DNA of 17,597 bases from Melioribacteraceae bacterium (GCA_015486905.1 WFQV01000504.1:1-17597), one strand, 5' to 3'. Positions 1 through 7,644 are shown, counted from the first letter of the stretch. Translations and numbers: made by a program. The notes: generated by a model from the letters alone, not told the origin.

Positions 1-16
1 CTGTTATCTGCAATCC

Positions 17-72
17 AACCATCCAATCATCCAACCATCCATTCATCCAATCATCCATTCATCCAATCATCC
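17..72. repeat. Seven tandem degenerate octamers (AWYCATCC)
   Basis: Reading from base 17, seven consecutive 8 bp units fit the pattern A-W-Y-C-A-T-C-C: aaccatcc, aatcatcc, aaccatcc, attcatcc, aatcatcc, attcatcc, aatcatcc. The last five bases of each unit (CATCC) are invariant and only positions 2 and 3 vary. A partial unit (aatcc) precedes and ctttgtcc follows. The unit is too short, with no spacers, for a CRISPR. It looks like a microsatellite that grew by slippage. A length of 8 is not a multiple of 3, so it is not a hidden protein repeat. Confidence 0.85.
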
Positions 73-90
73 CTTTGTCCCTTTGAACCT

Positions 91-131
91 CTAAACTTCT
101 AAACCGCCGAAGGCGAACTAAACTTCTAAAC
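91..131. repeat. 14 bp direct repeat flanking a CGCC/GGCG hairpin
   Basis: The sequence ctaaacttctaaac occurs at 91-104 and again, identically, at 118-131. Between the copies is cgccgaaggcg (105-115), which can fold as a 4 bp GC stem with a GAA (or UUC on the other strand) triloop, followed by aa. The arrangement of an AT-rich direct repeat around a GC hairpin resembles a small dispersed extragenic element. No gene function is implied. Confidence 0.6.
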
Positions 132-273
132 GAAGATTGAATGAATTACGATTGATGAGTAGTAAGTCTTAAGTAACGAGTCTTAAGTCATAAGTTAGCA
201 GCGTTCAGCGTTCAGTTAGCAGCCTTCAAAAAATAATTTTTACTCTCCAAACTTTCCCACCACAATGAATGAC

Positions 274-292
274 GCCCCGCCAACGGTGGGGC
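274..292. repeat. GC-rich hairpin downstream of the flippase gene
   Basis: gccccgcc (274-281) and ggtggggc (285-292) form an 8 bp stem with one G-T wobble and a three-base aac loop, a strong hairpin for so AT-rich a region. It lies about 90 bp past the flippase stop codon. Neither strand shows the T-run expected of an intrinsic terminator, so a terminator call is not supported; an RNA 3'-end stabiliser or an extragenic palindrome are alternatives. Confidence 0.4.
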
Positions 293-383
293 AAATGACA
301 AATCACTTTGTTACGAGTGACTAAGGCTGTTCGCTGTTCATTCCGAATTTCTCTCTCAATTGAAAGTTCAGGTTGGGTATTTT

Positions 384-1847
384 CTAAACTTTGGTCCCGA
401 AGCCGCTTAAAACTTTTTTAACTTCCCCGATACTGATTATTCTCAGTACAAAAATCAAACCGATAAACAGAACAAATACCAAAGATTCCGTCCAGAGCGA
501 CAGTTTACCTACTTCAACGAGCCAATAATAAACAGCAAATGTCAGGAAAATCAAAAGGAAATTGTAAAGAATTTTTTTGTACTCGTAATTGATTCTGTAA
601 AATTTTTGAGCCGTGTAAAATATTCCGCCTGCCATCACGACGTAACTTGCAAGTGTCGCCAATGCGGCGCCCCAATAACTAAAGTACGGAATAAGCCAGA
701 AGTTAACACCGACGTTCACCAGCGCTCCCGCGCTTGTAATGTAAGGCATATATTTTGTCTTCTCCTCGATGTAAATCCCCGCCGTAAAATTAACATACAT
801 TCCGTAAAACAAATATGCAAGCAGAACAATTGGAACGATGTAAATGCCCCCGAGGAATTCTTGCCCGATAATTGTGCGCCCGTGGTAAATTTCAATCGAG
901 GCCAAGTCTTTAATAAACAACGAAACGAAAGCCCAAACAATCGAGCCGACAACCACAAAAATAGTCAGAACTTTGGAGAATAATTCCTTCGCATCTTTTT
1001 CTCTTGCATTGTTTAGGAAAAAAGGCTGCCATGCGTATTGAAACATTGAGACAAAAAGCATCATAAAAATACCGAGCTTGTAATTTGCGCGGTAAATTCC
1101 AACTGTAGCATCATTTGTCAACTCACGTAATATCGGCACGTCAATCATTTGAACCATCATTGCCGCAATGCTTGCAGGCAAATAAGGAATCCCGAATTTC
1201 AACATTTTACGGAAGACTTCCTTGTCAATTCTCGGAACAAGCAGCTTTGCAATTTCCGGCAGAAGTACTACAAACGTAGAAGCCGAAGCCACAAGATTGC
1301 TTATGAATATTGCTTCGATTCCAAATTTGTATTTTAAAATCAGGACTAAATTCAGAATAAGATTAATTGTAATATTCAGAATTTTAATTGCTGCAAATTT
1401 TCCTGCTTTCCTCTGCAAACGCAAATTGGCAAACGGAATGAGGCAAAGAGTATCGAAGAGAAGAATTAAAATCAAATAGACAATCAACGAATTGTACTGC
1501 GAGGGAATGTCCAAAGCGTGATTTAAAGGGGTGCGGTAAAGGTAGAAGACCACCGTTGCCATTAAGGCAGTAAACATCACAACGATGTACGGTGTGGAAA
1601 AATAATCTTTCTTCTGCTTTTCTTCTGCAAGGGAAGCGTATTTCAAGAACGCAACGTCCATTCCGTAAATGTAAACGATGTTCATAAAAGCAAGGATTGT
1701 GTAAAGATAAGCAAAAATGCCGTAGTCGGAGGTGGTGAAAACATTTGTGTAAAGCGGGACAAGAAGAAAACTTAGGAAACGCCCGAGAATTGTGCTAATT
1801 CCGTAAACCGCAGTGTCCTTGGAAAGTTCTTTTAGTTTGTCAAACAT
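384..1847 (-). CDS. Wzx-like oligosaccharide flippase (MOP/MATE superfamily)
   Basis: Predicted integral inner-membrane protein of 487 residues, the usual size for Wzx-type lipid-linked oligosaccharide flippases, which move undecaprenyl-linked glycans from the cytoplasmic to the periplasmic face. Hydrophobic helices run through almost the whole length (for example about 14-31, 45-61, 86-104, 119-139, 155-171, 295-311, 335-358, 430-470). Family landmarks seen are the N-terminal GISTILGRFLSFLLVPLYT stretch (16-34), a second-half repeat beginning LKFGIPYLPASIAA (216-229), and RANYKLG (253-259). The ATG at 1847 is chosen over the TTG one codon upstream, because it overlaps the thioesterase TGA as TGATG, a classic translational-coupling junction. 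It is the last gene of the glycan operon. The family assignment is firm; the transported glycan cannot be told. Confidence 0.9.
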   Translation of the reverse strand: MFDKLKELSKDTAVYGISTILGRFLSFLLVPLYTNVFTTSDYGIFAYLYTILAFMNIVYIYGMDVAFLKYASLAEEKQKKDYFSTPYIVVMFTALMATVVFYLYRTPLNHALDIPSQYNSLIVYLILILLFDTLCLIPFANLRLQRKAGKFAAIKILNITINLILNLVLILKYKFGIEAIFISNLVASASTFVVLLPEIAKLLVPRIDKEVFRKMLKFGIPYLPASIAAMMVQMIDVPILRELTNDATVGIYRANYKLGIFMMLFVSMFQYAWQPFFLNNAREKDAKELFSKVLTIFVVVGSIVWAFVSLFIKDLASIEIYHGRTIIGQEFLGGIYIVPIVLLAYLFYGMYVNFTAGIYIEEKTKYMPYITSAGALVNVGVNFWLIPYFSYWGAALATLASYVVMAGGIFYTAQKFYRINYEYKKILYNFLLIFLTFAVYYWLVEVGKLSLWTESLVFVLFIGLIFVLRIISIGEVKKVLSGFGTKV

Positions 1848-2263
1848 CAATAGTTCTCGAAATACTTTTTCAAAGCATTTAAATAAAACGCAGGAGGACG
1901 AACAGGCTTGATAGAACCTTTTTTAATGAATACATGTTCAGTGTGCCCGGTTGCAAGAATTTCACCCGTAGCTTGCCGCCGTAAAACGTAATCGATGTGA
2001 ATTTTTGACGAATACAATTTATCAACCGCTGCTTCAACTTCAATCAAATCGTCGTACCTTGCCGGAATTTTGTAGCGGACGTAGGCTTCCAACAAAGGCA
2101 GTTGGTAACCGGCATTTTCAACTTGTGAATACGGCAAGCCGTGAGCACGCAAAAGTTCCGTTCTCCCCACTTCAAAATATTCCAGATATCTGCCATTGTA
2201 AACAATGCCCATTGCATCGGTATCGGCATATTTAACACGAATAATTGAAGTATGCTTTAACAT
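1847..2263 (-). CDS. YbgC/FadM-type acyl-CoA thioesterase (4HBT hot-dog fold)
   Basis: A 138-residue single-domain protein of the 4-hydroxybenzoyl-CoA thioesterase hot-dog superfamily, which hydrolyses acyl-CoA (or acyl-ACP) thioesters in the cytoplasm. The diagnostic N-terminal block is YADTDAMGIVYNGRYLEYFE (12-31), with Asp16 in the position of the family's catalytic aspartate. YbgC proteins usually have VYH where this has VYN. A G(R)TELLR segment (33-38) follows on the long helix. It starts at an ATG preceded by GGGG about 4 bases upstream, 60 bp after accA, and its TGA overlaps the flippase ATG. Substrate is unknown. Its place between accA and a flippase suggests a role in lipid or acyl supply for the envelope, but that is inference. 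Confidence 0.88.
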   Translation of the reverse strand: MLKHTSIIRVKYADTDAMGIVYNGRYLEYFEVGRTELLRAHGLPYSQVENAGYQLPLLEAYVRYKIPARYDDLIEVEAAVDKLYSSKIHIDYVLRRQATGEILATGHTEHVFIKKGSIKPVRPPAFYLNALKKYFENY

Positions 2264-2323
2264 TTGACCCCGCAGTTTTTTTTGACGAAAATTTATTTAC
2301 GCCGGATTCCGAAAGGGTGAGTA

Positions 2324-3274
2324 TTACTCAACGAATACACCCATTGCACCAAATTTTTCAAGTCTGTTTTGAACAAGTTTGTCAGGCTTTATTTTCACCA
2401 ACGATGCTAACTCTTCTTTTAAAACATCTTTCAACGTTGCCGCCATTTTTTCGTGGTCTTTGTGTGCACCGCCCAAAGGTTCGGGAACAATTCTGTCTAT
2501 TATTCCCTGAGCTTTTAAATCTTCGGCAGTAAGTTTAAGCGCCTCGGCAGCTTGCTCTTTGTAATCCCAACTGCGCCAGAGAATACTTGAGCAGGATTCG
2601 GGACTGATTACCGAATACCAGGTGTTCTCCAACATTAAAACTCTATCCCCGATTCCTATTCCTAAGGCGCCGCCGCTTGCACCTTCACCAATAATAACAA
2701 CGATAATGGGTACTTTCAACCGGCTCATCTCTAATAAATTTCTCGCTATTGCCTCTGCCTGCCCGTTCTCTTCGGCTTCTAATCCAGGGTAAGCGCCGGG
2801 AGTATCTAACAAAGTAATTACAGGTTTATTAAATTTTTCAGCAAGTTTCATCAAACGCAAGGCTTTGCGGTAACCCTCGGGATTAGGCATTCCGAAATTG
2901 CGGAAAAGATTACTCTTGGTATCTCTCCCTTTCTGATGTCCGATAATCATTAATTTGAATTCGTCCAATTTGGCAAAGCCGCCCACAATTGCGTGGTCGT
3001 CGCGGTAAAGTCTGTCGCCGTGCAGTTCAATAAAATCTTCTGTCATTAAATAAATGTAATCCAATGTATAAGGGCGCTGGGGGTGGCGCGCAAGTTGAAC
3101 GCGCTGCCAGCGAGTAAGATTTCCGTAAATGCTTTTCTTTAATTCTACAACTTTATTTTCAAGGTTACCAATTTCTTCGCTAAGGTCGATGTCGCCTTTA
3201 AGATTCCGCATTTCTTCTATTTTTTGCTCAAGCTCGGCAATAGGTTTTTCAAATTCCAAAATATTTTTTGCCAT
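2324..3274 (-). CDS. accA: Acetyl-CoA carboxylase carboxyltransferase subunit alpha
   Basis: AccA pairs with AccD to move the carboxyl group from carboxybiotin (on AccB) to acetyl-CoA, giving malonyl-CoA, the first committed step of fatty-acid synthesis. At 316 residues it matches the usual length (about 315-325). An N-terminal helical region (1-50) precedes the crotonase-like carboxyltransferase core. Landmarks are RHPQRPYTLDYI (63-74), GHQKGRDTK (112-120), FGMPNPEGYRKALR (127-140), DTPGAYPGLEAEE (157-169) and the oxyanion-hole loop GEGASGGALGIGIGD (196-210). AccA carries no zinc finger; that is in AccD, which is not in the window. The start is clear: ATG with GGAG 7 bases upstream, and the preceding gene's TAA abuts it as TAAATG. 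Location inside a glycan operon is unusual. Confidence 0.97.
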   Translation of the reverse strand: MAKNILEFEKPIAELEQKIEEMRNLKGDIDLSEEIGNLENKVVELKKSIYGNLTRWQRVQLARHPQRPYTLDYIYLMTEDFIELHGDRLYRDDHAIVGGFAKLDEFKLMIIGHQKGRDTKSNLFRNFGMPNPEGYRKALRLMKLAEKFNKPVITLLDTPGAYPGLEAEENGQAEAIARNLLEMSRLKVPIIVVIIGEGASGGALGIGIGDRVLMLENTWYSVISPESCSSILWRSWDYKEQAAEALKLTAEDLKAQGIIDRIVPEPLGGAHKDHEKMAATLKDVLKEELASLVKIKPDKLVQNRLEKFGAMGVFVE

Positions 3275-5266
3275 TTATTTCTCCGATTTAATAAACATTT
3301 TCGAAAAAGTTTTCCCGAGTATTTCCAAATCCAGCCAAATGTTTTGATTCCTTGCGTAATAAATATTTAATTTATCTTCCTCCCGCGAATCGTTACGGTC
3401 GTAAATTTCAGTGTACCAGTAGCCGGTCAGTCCTATCTTGCCAATGTAAAGTGAATTGTAATAAGAACTTTTCCGCGGCCCGACAAAACTTTTCTTTCCC
3501 GTAAAAACTTGCGGAGTACTGAGAACAAACTGCTCGAATTCGGAACGTTTAGCTCTGACTCGTGAAATCAAATATATGAAAGTATAAAATAAAAGCAAAA
3601 TAAGTGACGAGAGAGTTAAATCGAAACTTCGTTTTAGTGTTCTGTGAAGAAAGGAAGAGATATTGTAATTCACTTTCAGCAGTGGAATGTCGTCTAACAT
3701 TGTAACGGATGACTTCCCGACAAGGTAATCCAGACGTGCGCCGGAAAAGAGAAAGCTAATGTTTTCTTTCTGTAACGAAGCAACGATATTGAACATTTCG
3801 TTGAAAGTAATTTCTTCCGAAGAGAAAATCACCTTACGAATTTTCCTTTCTTTGATTATTTTGTCAATATTCTTAATGCTTCCCAACACCTCAAAACTTT
3901 CTTTTTTAACCCCGACTTCCCTAAACGTTTTTCCAATAAGTCCGACCACGTAATAAATATCGGTAAAATTTGCTTTCAATTTTTTTGCCAAATTCAAAGC
4001 AGTCTCGCCGGTACCAACCACAATTGTATTGCCTGCACGGTCCTCAAAGGAGATTCCGATTTTAAAAAATAATTTTGCGACAATACGCCAGAAGCTGAAA
4101 AGGATAATCGCAAAGGAATAAGCAATTAAAACAACTGCTCTGGAATAACCGTACTGCTTAAAGAAAAAAGTAATTGCCGAAAGGATAATCACGCCGAAAA
4201 GTAAAGAAGCCAAACTGCGCGCCACTGAAAGAAGGTTTTTTTTGTAAGTTCCGAACAAAGCCGAAACAAACATTTGCAAAATTGCTGGTACGATGTAAAT
4301 CCAAGGTTTAACCTTCTCAGGGAAACCCAGCCAATGTTGATTTCTGTAAATGCTTTCGGCAGCCAAAAGTGAGAGGGCAAAGATTAAAACATCCGCCACA
4401 GCCGCAAGAATCGGAAGTTTGTAAAGATTAAGGAAAGCCAACCCACGACGGATTGAAATTGCAAATTTCAAAATAAATTCAATTAGGAAAGAAGAGGAGA
4501 AATGCTTTTTAACGAAGAGTTTCATTGCGTCGTAAAAAATCTTTGTCTCGTCAAGCGAACTTCTCTTTGTGCTTTCCCCTTTGTAATGAATTATCTCCGT
4601 CTCATGGAAATAATAAACTTTGTAACCTGCCTTTTGAACGCGGTAACAAAGGTCAAGGTCTTCACCATACATAAAGAACCTATCGTCAAATCCCCCGACT
4701 TTTTTGTAAACTTCTCTTCGGAACATCATAAACGAGCCGGAAACAGAATCAACTTCATAAGTTTGGTTTTCATCCAAATAGGTCAGGTTGTACTTAGCAA
4801 ATAATTTGCTTTTGGGAAACAGTGTACTAAGTCCCGTAACTTTTGTAAATGACGTCCAAAGTCCGGGGAAGCTCCGCCGGCAAGCCAATTGCAGAGTGCC
4901 GTCGGGATTCAAAACTTTACAACCGGCCATTCCGGCATCGGGGTGGCTATTAAAAAAATCAATCATTTTCACAAAAGTATCTTCGCGTACAATTGTGTCG
5001 GGATTCAACAGCAGAATGTATTTGCCGGTTGCTCTCTCAAGCCCGATATTATTGGCTCTTCCAAACCCTATGTTCTTTTCGTTGCGGATTAAAAGGACTT
5101 GAGGATACTCTCTTCCGAGAGCTTCGACGCTGCCATCTTCGGAAGCGTTGTCAACAACAATCACTTCTATTTCCAAACCATGTGCGGCTTTAAAAACGGA
5201 TTCCAACGAATTGAGTAAAAACTCTTTAACGTTGTAATTGACTATTATTACTGAAATATCCGGCAT
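3275..5266 (-). CDS. GT2 glycosyltransferase fused to membrane/Rossmann region and a reduced sugar-transferase-like tail
   Basis: A 663-residue multidomain protein. Residues 1-255 are a rhamnosyltransferase-like GT2 domain: VIIVNYN (6-12), VVDNASEDGS (37-46), NIGFGRANNIGL (65-76), the NPD nucleotide/metal motif (88-90) and FFMYGEDLDLCYR (197-209). Four likely membrane helices follow (about 286-304, 322-339, 352-370, 377-398), then a CoA_binding_3-like Rossmann segment with VVGTGETALNLA (416-427), as in the N-half of WbaP/WcaJ proteins. The tail (545-657) starts with KRSFDL and a hydrophobic hairpin and ends with SFVGPR (593-598), GLTGYW (612-617) and YYARNQNIWLDLEILGKT (636-653), as in polyprenyl glycosylphosphotransferases. 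The catalytic stretch carrying RxG, KFRSM and DEIPQ is absent, so phosphotransferase activity is doubtful. ATG lies 3 bp after the upstream stop; accA follows with no gap. Confidence 0.85.
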   Translation of the reverse strand: MPDISVIIVNYNVKEFLLNSLESVFKAAHGLEIEVIVVDNASEDGSVEALGREYPQVLLIRNEKNIGFGRANNIGLERATGKYILLLNPDTIVREDTFVKMIDFFNSHPDAGMAGCKVLNPDGTLQLACRRSFPGLWTSFTKVTGLSTLFPKSKLFAKYNLTYLDENQTYEVDSVSGSFMMFRREVYKKVGGFDDRFFMYGEDLDLCYRVQKAGYKVYYFHETEIIHYKGESTKRSSLDETKIFYDAMKLFVKKHFSSSFLIEFILKFAISIRRGLAFLNLYKLPILAAVADVLIFALSLLAAESIYRNQHWLGFPEKVKPWIYIVPAILQMFVSALFGTYKKNLLSVARSLASLLFGVIILSAITFFFKQYGYSRAVVLIAYSFAIILFSFWRIVAKLFFKIGISFEDRAGNTIVVGTGETALNLAKKLKANFTDIYYVVGLIGKTFREVGVKKESFEVLGSIKNIDKIIKERKIRKVIFSSEEITFNEMFNIVASLQKENISFLFSGARLDYLVGKSSVTMLDDIPLLKVNYNISSFLHRTLKRSFDLTLSSLILLLFYTFIYLISRVRAKRSEFEQFVLSTPQVFTGKKSFVGPRKSSYYNSLYIGKIGLTGYWYTEIYDRNDSREEDKLNIYYARNQNIWLDLEILGKTFSKMFIKSEK

Positions 5267-5269
5267 CGT

Positions 5270-5989
5270 TTATTTTAAAATCCCCAACATACTTCTGTAA
5301 CGGAGTTTCCAAACCATAAAGATTGCCTCGCGTACAATTTTCTTAGACATCTTTGATGTACCTTCAACTCTATCGACAAAGATAATCGGGATTTCCTTTA
5401 TTCTAAATTTTTTTTTGAAAGTCTTAAAATTCATTTCAATCTGAAAAGCGTAACCGTTTGAACGGATTTTATCAAGGTCAATGGAAGCAAGCACCTCTTT
5501 ACGAAAACACTTAAATCCTCCGGTAGAGTCTTTAATAGGCATTCCCGTAATTACACTTGTGTAAATATTAGCAAGATAACTTAGCAATAATCGACGCATC
5601 GGCCAGTTAATCACGTTCACGCCTGTAATATAACGACTGCCAATTACCAAATCGTTTTCCTTAATTGCCTCCAAGAAATCGGCAATTACTTTCGGGTCAT
5701 GAGAATAATCGGCATCCATTTGAATTATTAAATCGTAACCTTTTTTAAGAGCATATTTGAAACCTTCGGCGTAAGCGGTACCGAGACCCATCTTCCCTTC
5801 TCTTTTAAGGACGTGTATTCTATCGTCATGCTGTGAAAGTAATTTGACATAATCACCCGTTCCGTCGGGCGAACCGTCATCGACTACGAGAATATTAATG
5901 TTCGGATAAAGCTCGATAATATCAGGAATTAACTTTTCAATATTCTTTCGCTCGTTGTACGTCGGTATTATTACTATTACTTTCTCCAT
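5270..5989 (-). CDS. Polyprenol monophosphomannose synthase-like GT2 (DPM1 type)
   Basis: A 239-residue GT2 enzyme of the dolichol/polyprenol-phosphate mannose synthase family, which transfers a hexose from a GDP- or UDP-sugar to a polyprenyl phosphate on the cytoplasmic face. Motifs in order: IIPTYNE (7-13), VVDDGSPDGT (35-44), KMGLGTAYAEGFKYA (66-80), the metal-binding DAD (92-94) in QMDADYSHDP, IGSRY (116-120), DSTGGFKCFR (154-163) and VDRVEGTSKMS (205-215). There is no C-terminal membrane anchor, so this is the short, DPM1-like form, held at the membrane by its partners or amphipathic surface. The sugar may be mannose or glucose. AAGG sits about 7 bases before the ATG. It heads the tight gene run; a small inverted repeat lies 47-65 bp upstream. 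Confidence 0.92.
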   Translation of the reverse strand: MEKVIVIIPTYNERKNIEKLIPDIIELYPNINILVVDDGSPDGTGDYVKLLSQHDDRIHVLKREGKMGLGTAYAEGFKYALKKGYDLIIQMDADYSHDPKVIADFLEAIKENDLVIGSRYITGVNVINWPMRRLLLSYLANIYTSVITGMPIKDSTGGFKCFRKEVLASIDLDKIRSNGYAFQIEMNFKTFKKKFRIKEIPIIFVDRVEGTSKMSKKIVREAIFMVWKLRYRSMLGILK

Positions 5990-6035
5990 ACATTTACCTT
6001 AAAAGTTTTTCTATTATTAACTCGTTTTTTGTAAA

Positions 6036-6054
6036 TCGGATATTGTAAATCCGA
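6036..6054. promoter_or_regulatory. Short inverted repeat upstream of the DPM-like gene
   Basis: tcggat (6036-6041) and atccga (6049-6054) are a perfect 6 bp inverted repeat with a 7-base spacer, nested in two near-copies of gtaaatcgg. It lies 47-65 bp upstream of the ATG at 5989, a plausible operator or leader-hairpin position. No convincing -35/-10 pair was found around it, so the call is weak. Confidence 0.2.
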
Positions 6055-6184
6055 AATTCTCTTTAAAACCTAATTTTCAATTTACAACTTTTAAATTTAC
6101 ATTTCTCATTAATTTGATTTCGTAAAAGCCTTCAGCTCAAAACAGAAATCCAAATACATTTGCCATTCTTAATTTTTAATTTTT

Positions 6185-6228
6185 AACCTACCTACCGCCT
6201 GCCTGCCGGTAGGCAGGGCAGGCAGGTT
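6185..6228. repeat. GC-rich palindromic repeat, copy 1 (possible terminator)
   Basis: The core cctgcctgcc/ggtaggcagg (6198-6217) is a 20 bp palindrome with one G-T mismatch, enclosed by aacct (6185-6189) and aggtt (6224-6228). The segment 6195-6217 matches 9289-9311 at 22 of 23 positions. The element starts 12 bp past the stop codon of the sugar transferase at 6241, and on that strand is followed by an A/T-rich run (TTAAAAATTAAAAATT). It may serve as a transcript end for that gene, but lacks a clean U-tract. It stands out as GC-rich in an AT-rich spacer. Confidence 0.65.
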
Positions 6229-6240
6229 CTTAATTCTTTT

Positions 6241-7644
6241 TTATTCATAGTGTCCCTTACCCAAAAGAACGACAAATACGGTTCTGAAAATTATTTTTAA
6301 GTCCATTCGCAAGGACATATTTTCAATGTAAAACAAATCGTAACGAAGTTTAGTCTTTACATCCTCGATGTTTTCGTCATATTTATGCTTTACTTGCGCC
6401 CAGCCGGTAACACCGGGACGTACCTTCAAACGTCTGGTGTAAAGTGGAATTTCGTTGGAAAGTTTTTCTACAAAATAAGGACGTTCGGGACGAGGACCTA
6501 CAAGGCTCATTTCGCCTTTTAATACATTAATCATTTGTGGAATTTCATCTATACGAACGGTGCGAATAATTTTTCCTACCTTTGTAACCCTCGGGTCATC
6601 CTTTGACGACCAAGTGGGCCCTGTTAATTTTTCGGCATCTTTAACCATAGAACGAAATTTGTAAACTTTGAAAATTTTCCCTCCCTGCCCAATTCTTTCC
6701 TGCCGGTAAAAAATTGGGCCACGGCTGTCCAACTTAATTACAACAGCAGTAAGTAATGTAACCGGTAAAGTTACAATTAGAATAATAAAAGAAATGATTA
6801 TGTCCATTAATCTCTTGAGTTTTTTCTCCCACTCGGGCATTAGTTGCGGCATAATGTCAATAAGAGGGAATCCGTAAATTTGGGATGTACGCGCCTGACC
6901 GCTTACAATTTCGTAAAGGTCGGGAACAATTTTCAATCCGAAATGCTCTTTGTCGCATTTGTCAATCACGTAAATTGTAACATCGTCCTCGTGTTTTTCG
7001 AGGGCAAGAATTATTTCCTCCGCTTCAACATTACGTGCAATGGAAACAACATCTTTGTAAGTTCCCAAAACCTTCACACCGTTAAATTCCTTGCCGATAT
7101 TTTCTTCCTCGACGGCGACATAGGCTTTAACGTCGAGTCCGAGTCCGCGATATTTCTCCAACGTTTTGTGAATATTGTTCGCTTTGGGATTAAAGCCGAC
7201 AATCACAGCATTCTTCCGCCCAATTCCTTTAATTAATAAATTCCTTTGAATGCTACGAACCGCAACCCGTCCGATGCTCACAAACAAAAGGAACAAGCCC
7301 CAATAAATAAAAATCAAGTAACGTGCGGCAACCGTTTGCCCGTGTGCGGCATCGTCGTAAAAAATTATGAAGAACAAAATAAAAATTCCTACGAAAGAAG
7401 CCTTAAACAGAGTGGAGAGTTCGTCAAAGCGGGAAGCGGCAAACCAAGTACGATACATTCCTACAAAAATAAATACAAGTAACCAGTATAAATAAATTAC
7501 CAAAAGGGGGAGGAACATTGCCGGCTGGGAAAATAATTGGAACCAGCCGGATTCAACACGGAAATAAAAATAAACTAATCCTGCAAGATTTATTGTAATA
7601 AAATCGACAACAAGCAGTAAAATTTTTTCTAATTTTTTGTTCAA
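6241..7644 (-). CDS. Polyprenyl-phosphate sugar-1-phosphate transferase (exopolysaccharide initiator)
   Basis: A 467-residue WbaP/WcaJ-like polyprenyl glycosylphosphotransferase that moves a sugar-1-phosphate from a UDP-sugar to undecaprenyl phosphate, starting glycan synthesis. Membrane helices are at about 8-28, 43-62, 83-96 and 107-124, then a Rossmann/CoA_binding_3 domain with VIVGFNPKA (147-155). The catalytic domain has its re-entrant helix (277-304), RQERIGQGGKIF (314-325), YKFRSM (328-333), DDPRVTKVGK (349-358), RIDEIPQ (364-370, with the D-E pair 366-367), SLVGPRPERP (380-389), RPGVTGWAQV (409-418) and YDLFYIEN (435-442), all intact. The start is TTG: an in-frame TAA lies six codons upstream and no ATG or GTG occurs before residue 43. 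A perfect 10 bp palindrome (aagttaactt, 7662-7671) sits just upstream. The sugar (glucose, galactose or other) is not determinable. Confidence 0.93.
   Translation of the reverse strand: MNKKLEKILLLVVDFITINLAGLVYFYFRVESGWFQLFSQPAMFLPLLVIYLYWLLVFIFVGMYRTWFAASRFDELSTLFKASFVGIFILFFIIFYDDAAHGQTVAARYLIFIYWGLFLLFVSIGRVAVRSIQRNLLIKGIGRKNAVIVGFNPKANNIHKTLEKYRGLGLDVKAYVAVEEENIGKEFNGVKVLGTYKDVVSIARNVEAEEIILALEKHEDDVTIYVIDKCDKEHFGLKIVPDLYEIVSGQARTSQIYGFPLIDIMPQLMPEWEKKLKRLMDIIISFIILIVTLPVTLLTAVVIKLDSRGPIFYRQERIGQGGKIFKVYKFRSMVKDAEKLTGPTWSSKDDPRVTKVGKIIRTVRIDEIPQMINVLKGEMSLVGPRPERPYFVEKLSNEIPLYTRRLKVRPGVTGWAQVKHKYDENIEDVKTKLRYDLFYIENMSLRMDLKIIFRTVFVVLLGKGHYE

Larger units (their letters stand above)
1..383. 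other. Repeat-rich intergenic region downstream of the flippase gene
   Basis: No credible gene is seen here. The stretch is a mosaic of short repeated words: an octamer array (17-72), a 14 bp direct repeat around a small hairpin (91-131), agtcttaagt twice (165-174 and 180-189), the tandem 7-mer gcgttca (201-214), and agttagcag twice (193-201 and 214-222). A GC-rich hairpin lies at 274-292. The segment lies 3' of the minus-strand flippase gene, so it would be the trailer of that operon or a gap before the next gene outside the window. Confidence 0.7.

Noticed and set aside
17..72. Possible CRISPR-like array
   Set aside because: The units are 8 bp, contiguous and degenerate, with no spacers and no cas genes nearby.
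274..292. Intrinsic terminator for the glycan operon
   Set aside because: The stem is strong, but there is no T-run on either strand after it; kept only as a hairpin.
606..983. 125-codon plus-strand frame inside the flippase gene
   Set aside because: Antisense shadow of a clear Wzx-like gene; Cys/Asn/Arg-rich sequence without a domain.
3275..5266. Pseudogene or frameshift explanation for the reduced C-terminal domain
   Set aside because: The frame is open throughout, the GT2 motifs are intact and the stop abuts accA exactly; the missing block is an in-frame absence, with motifs on both sides preserved.
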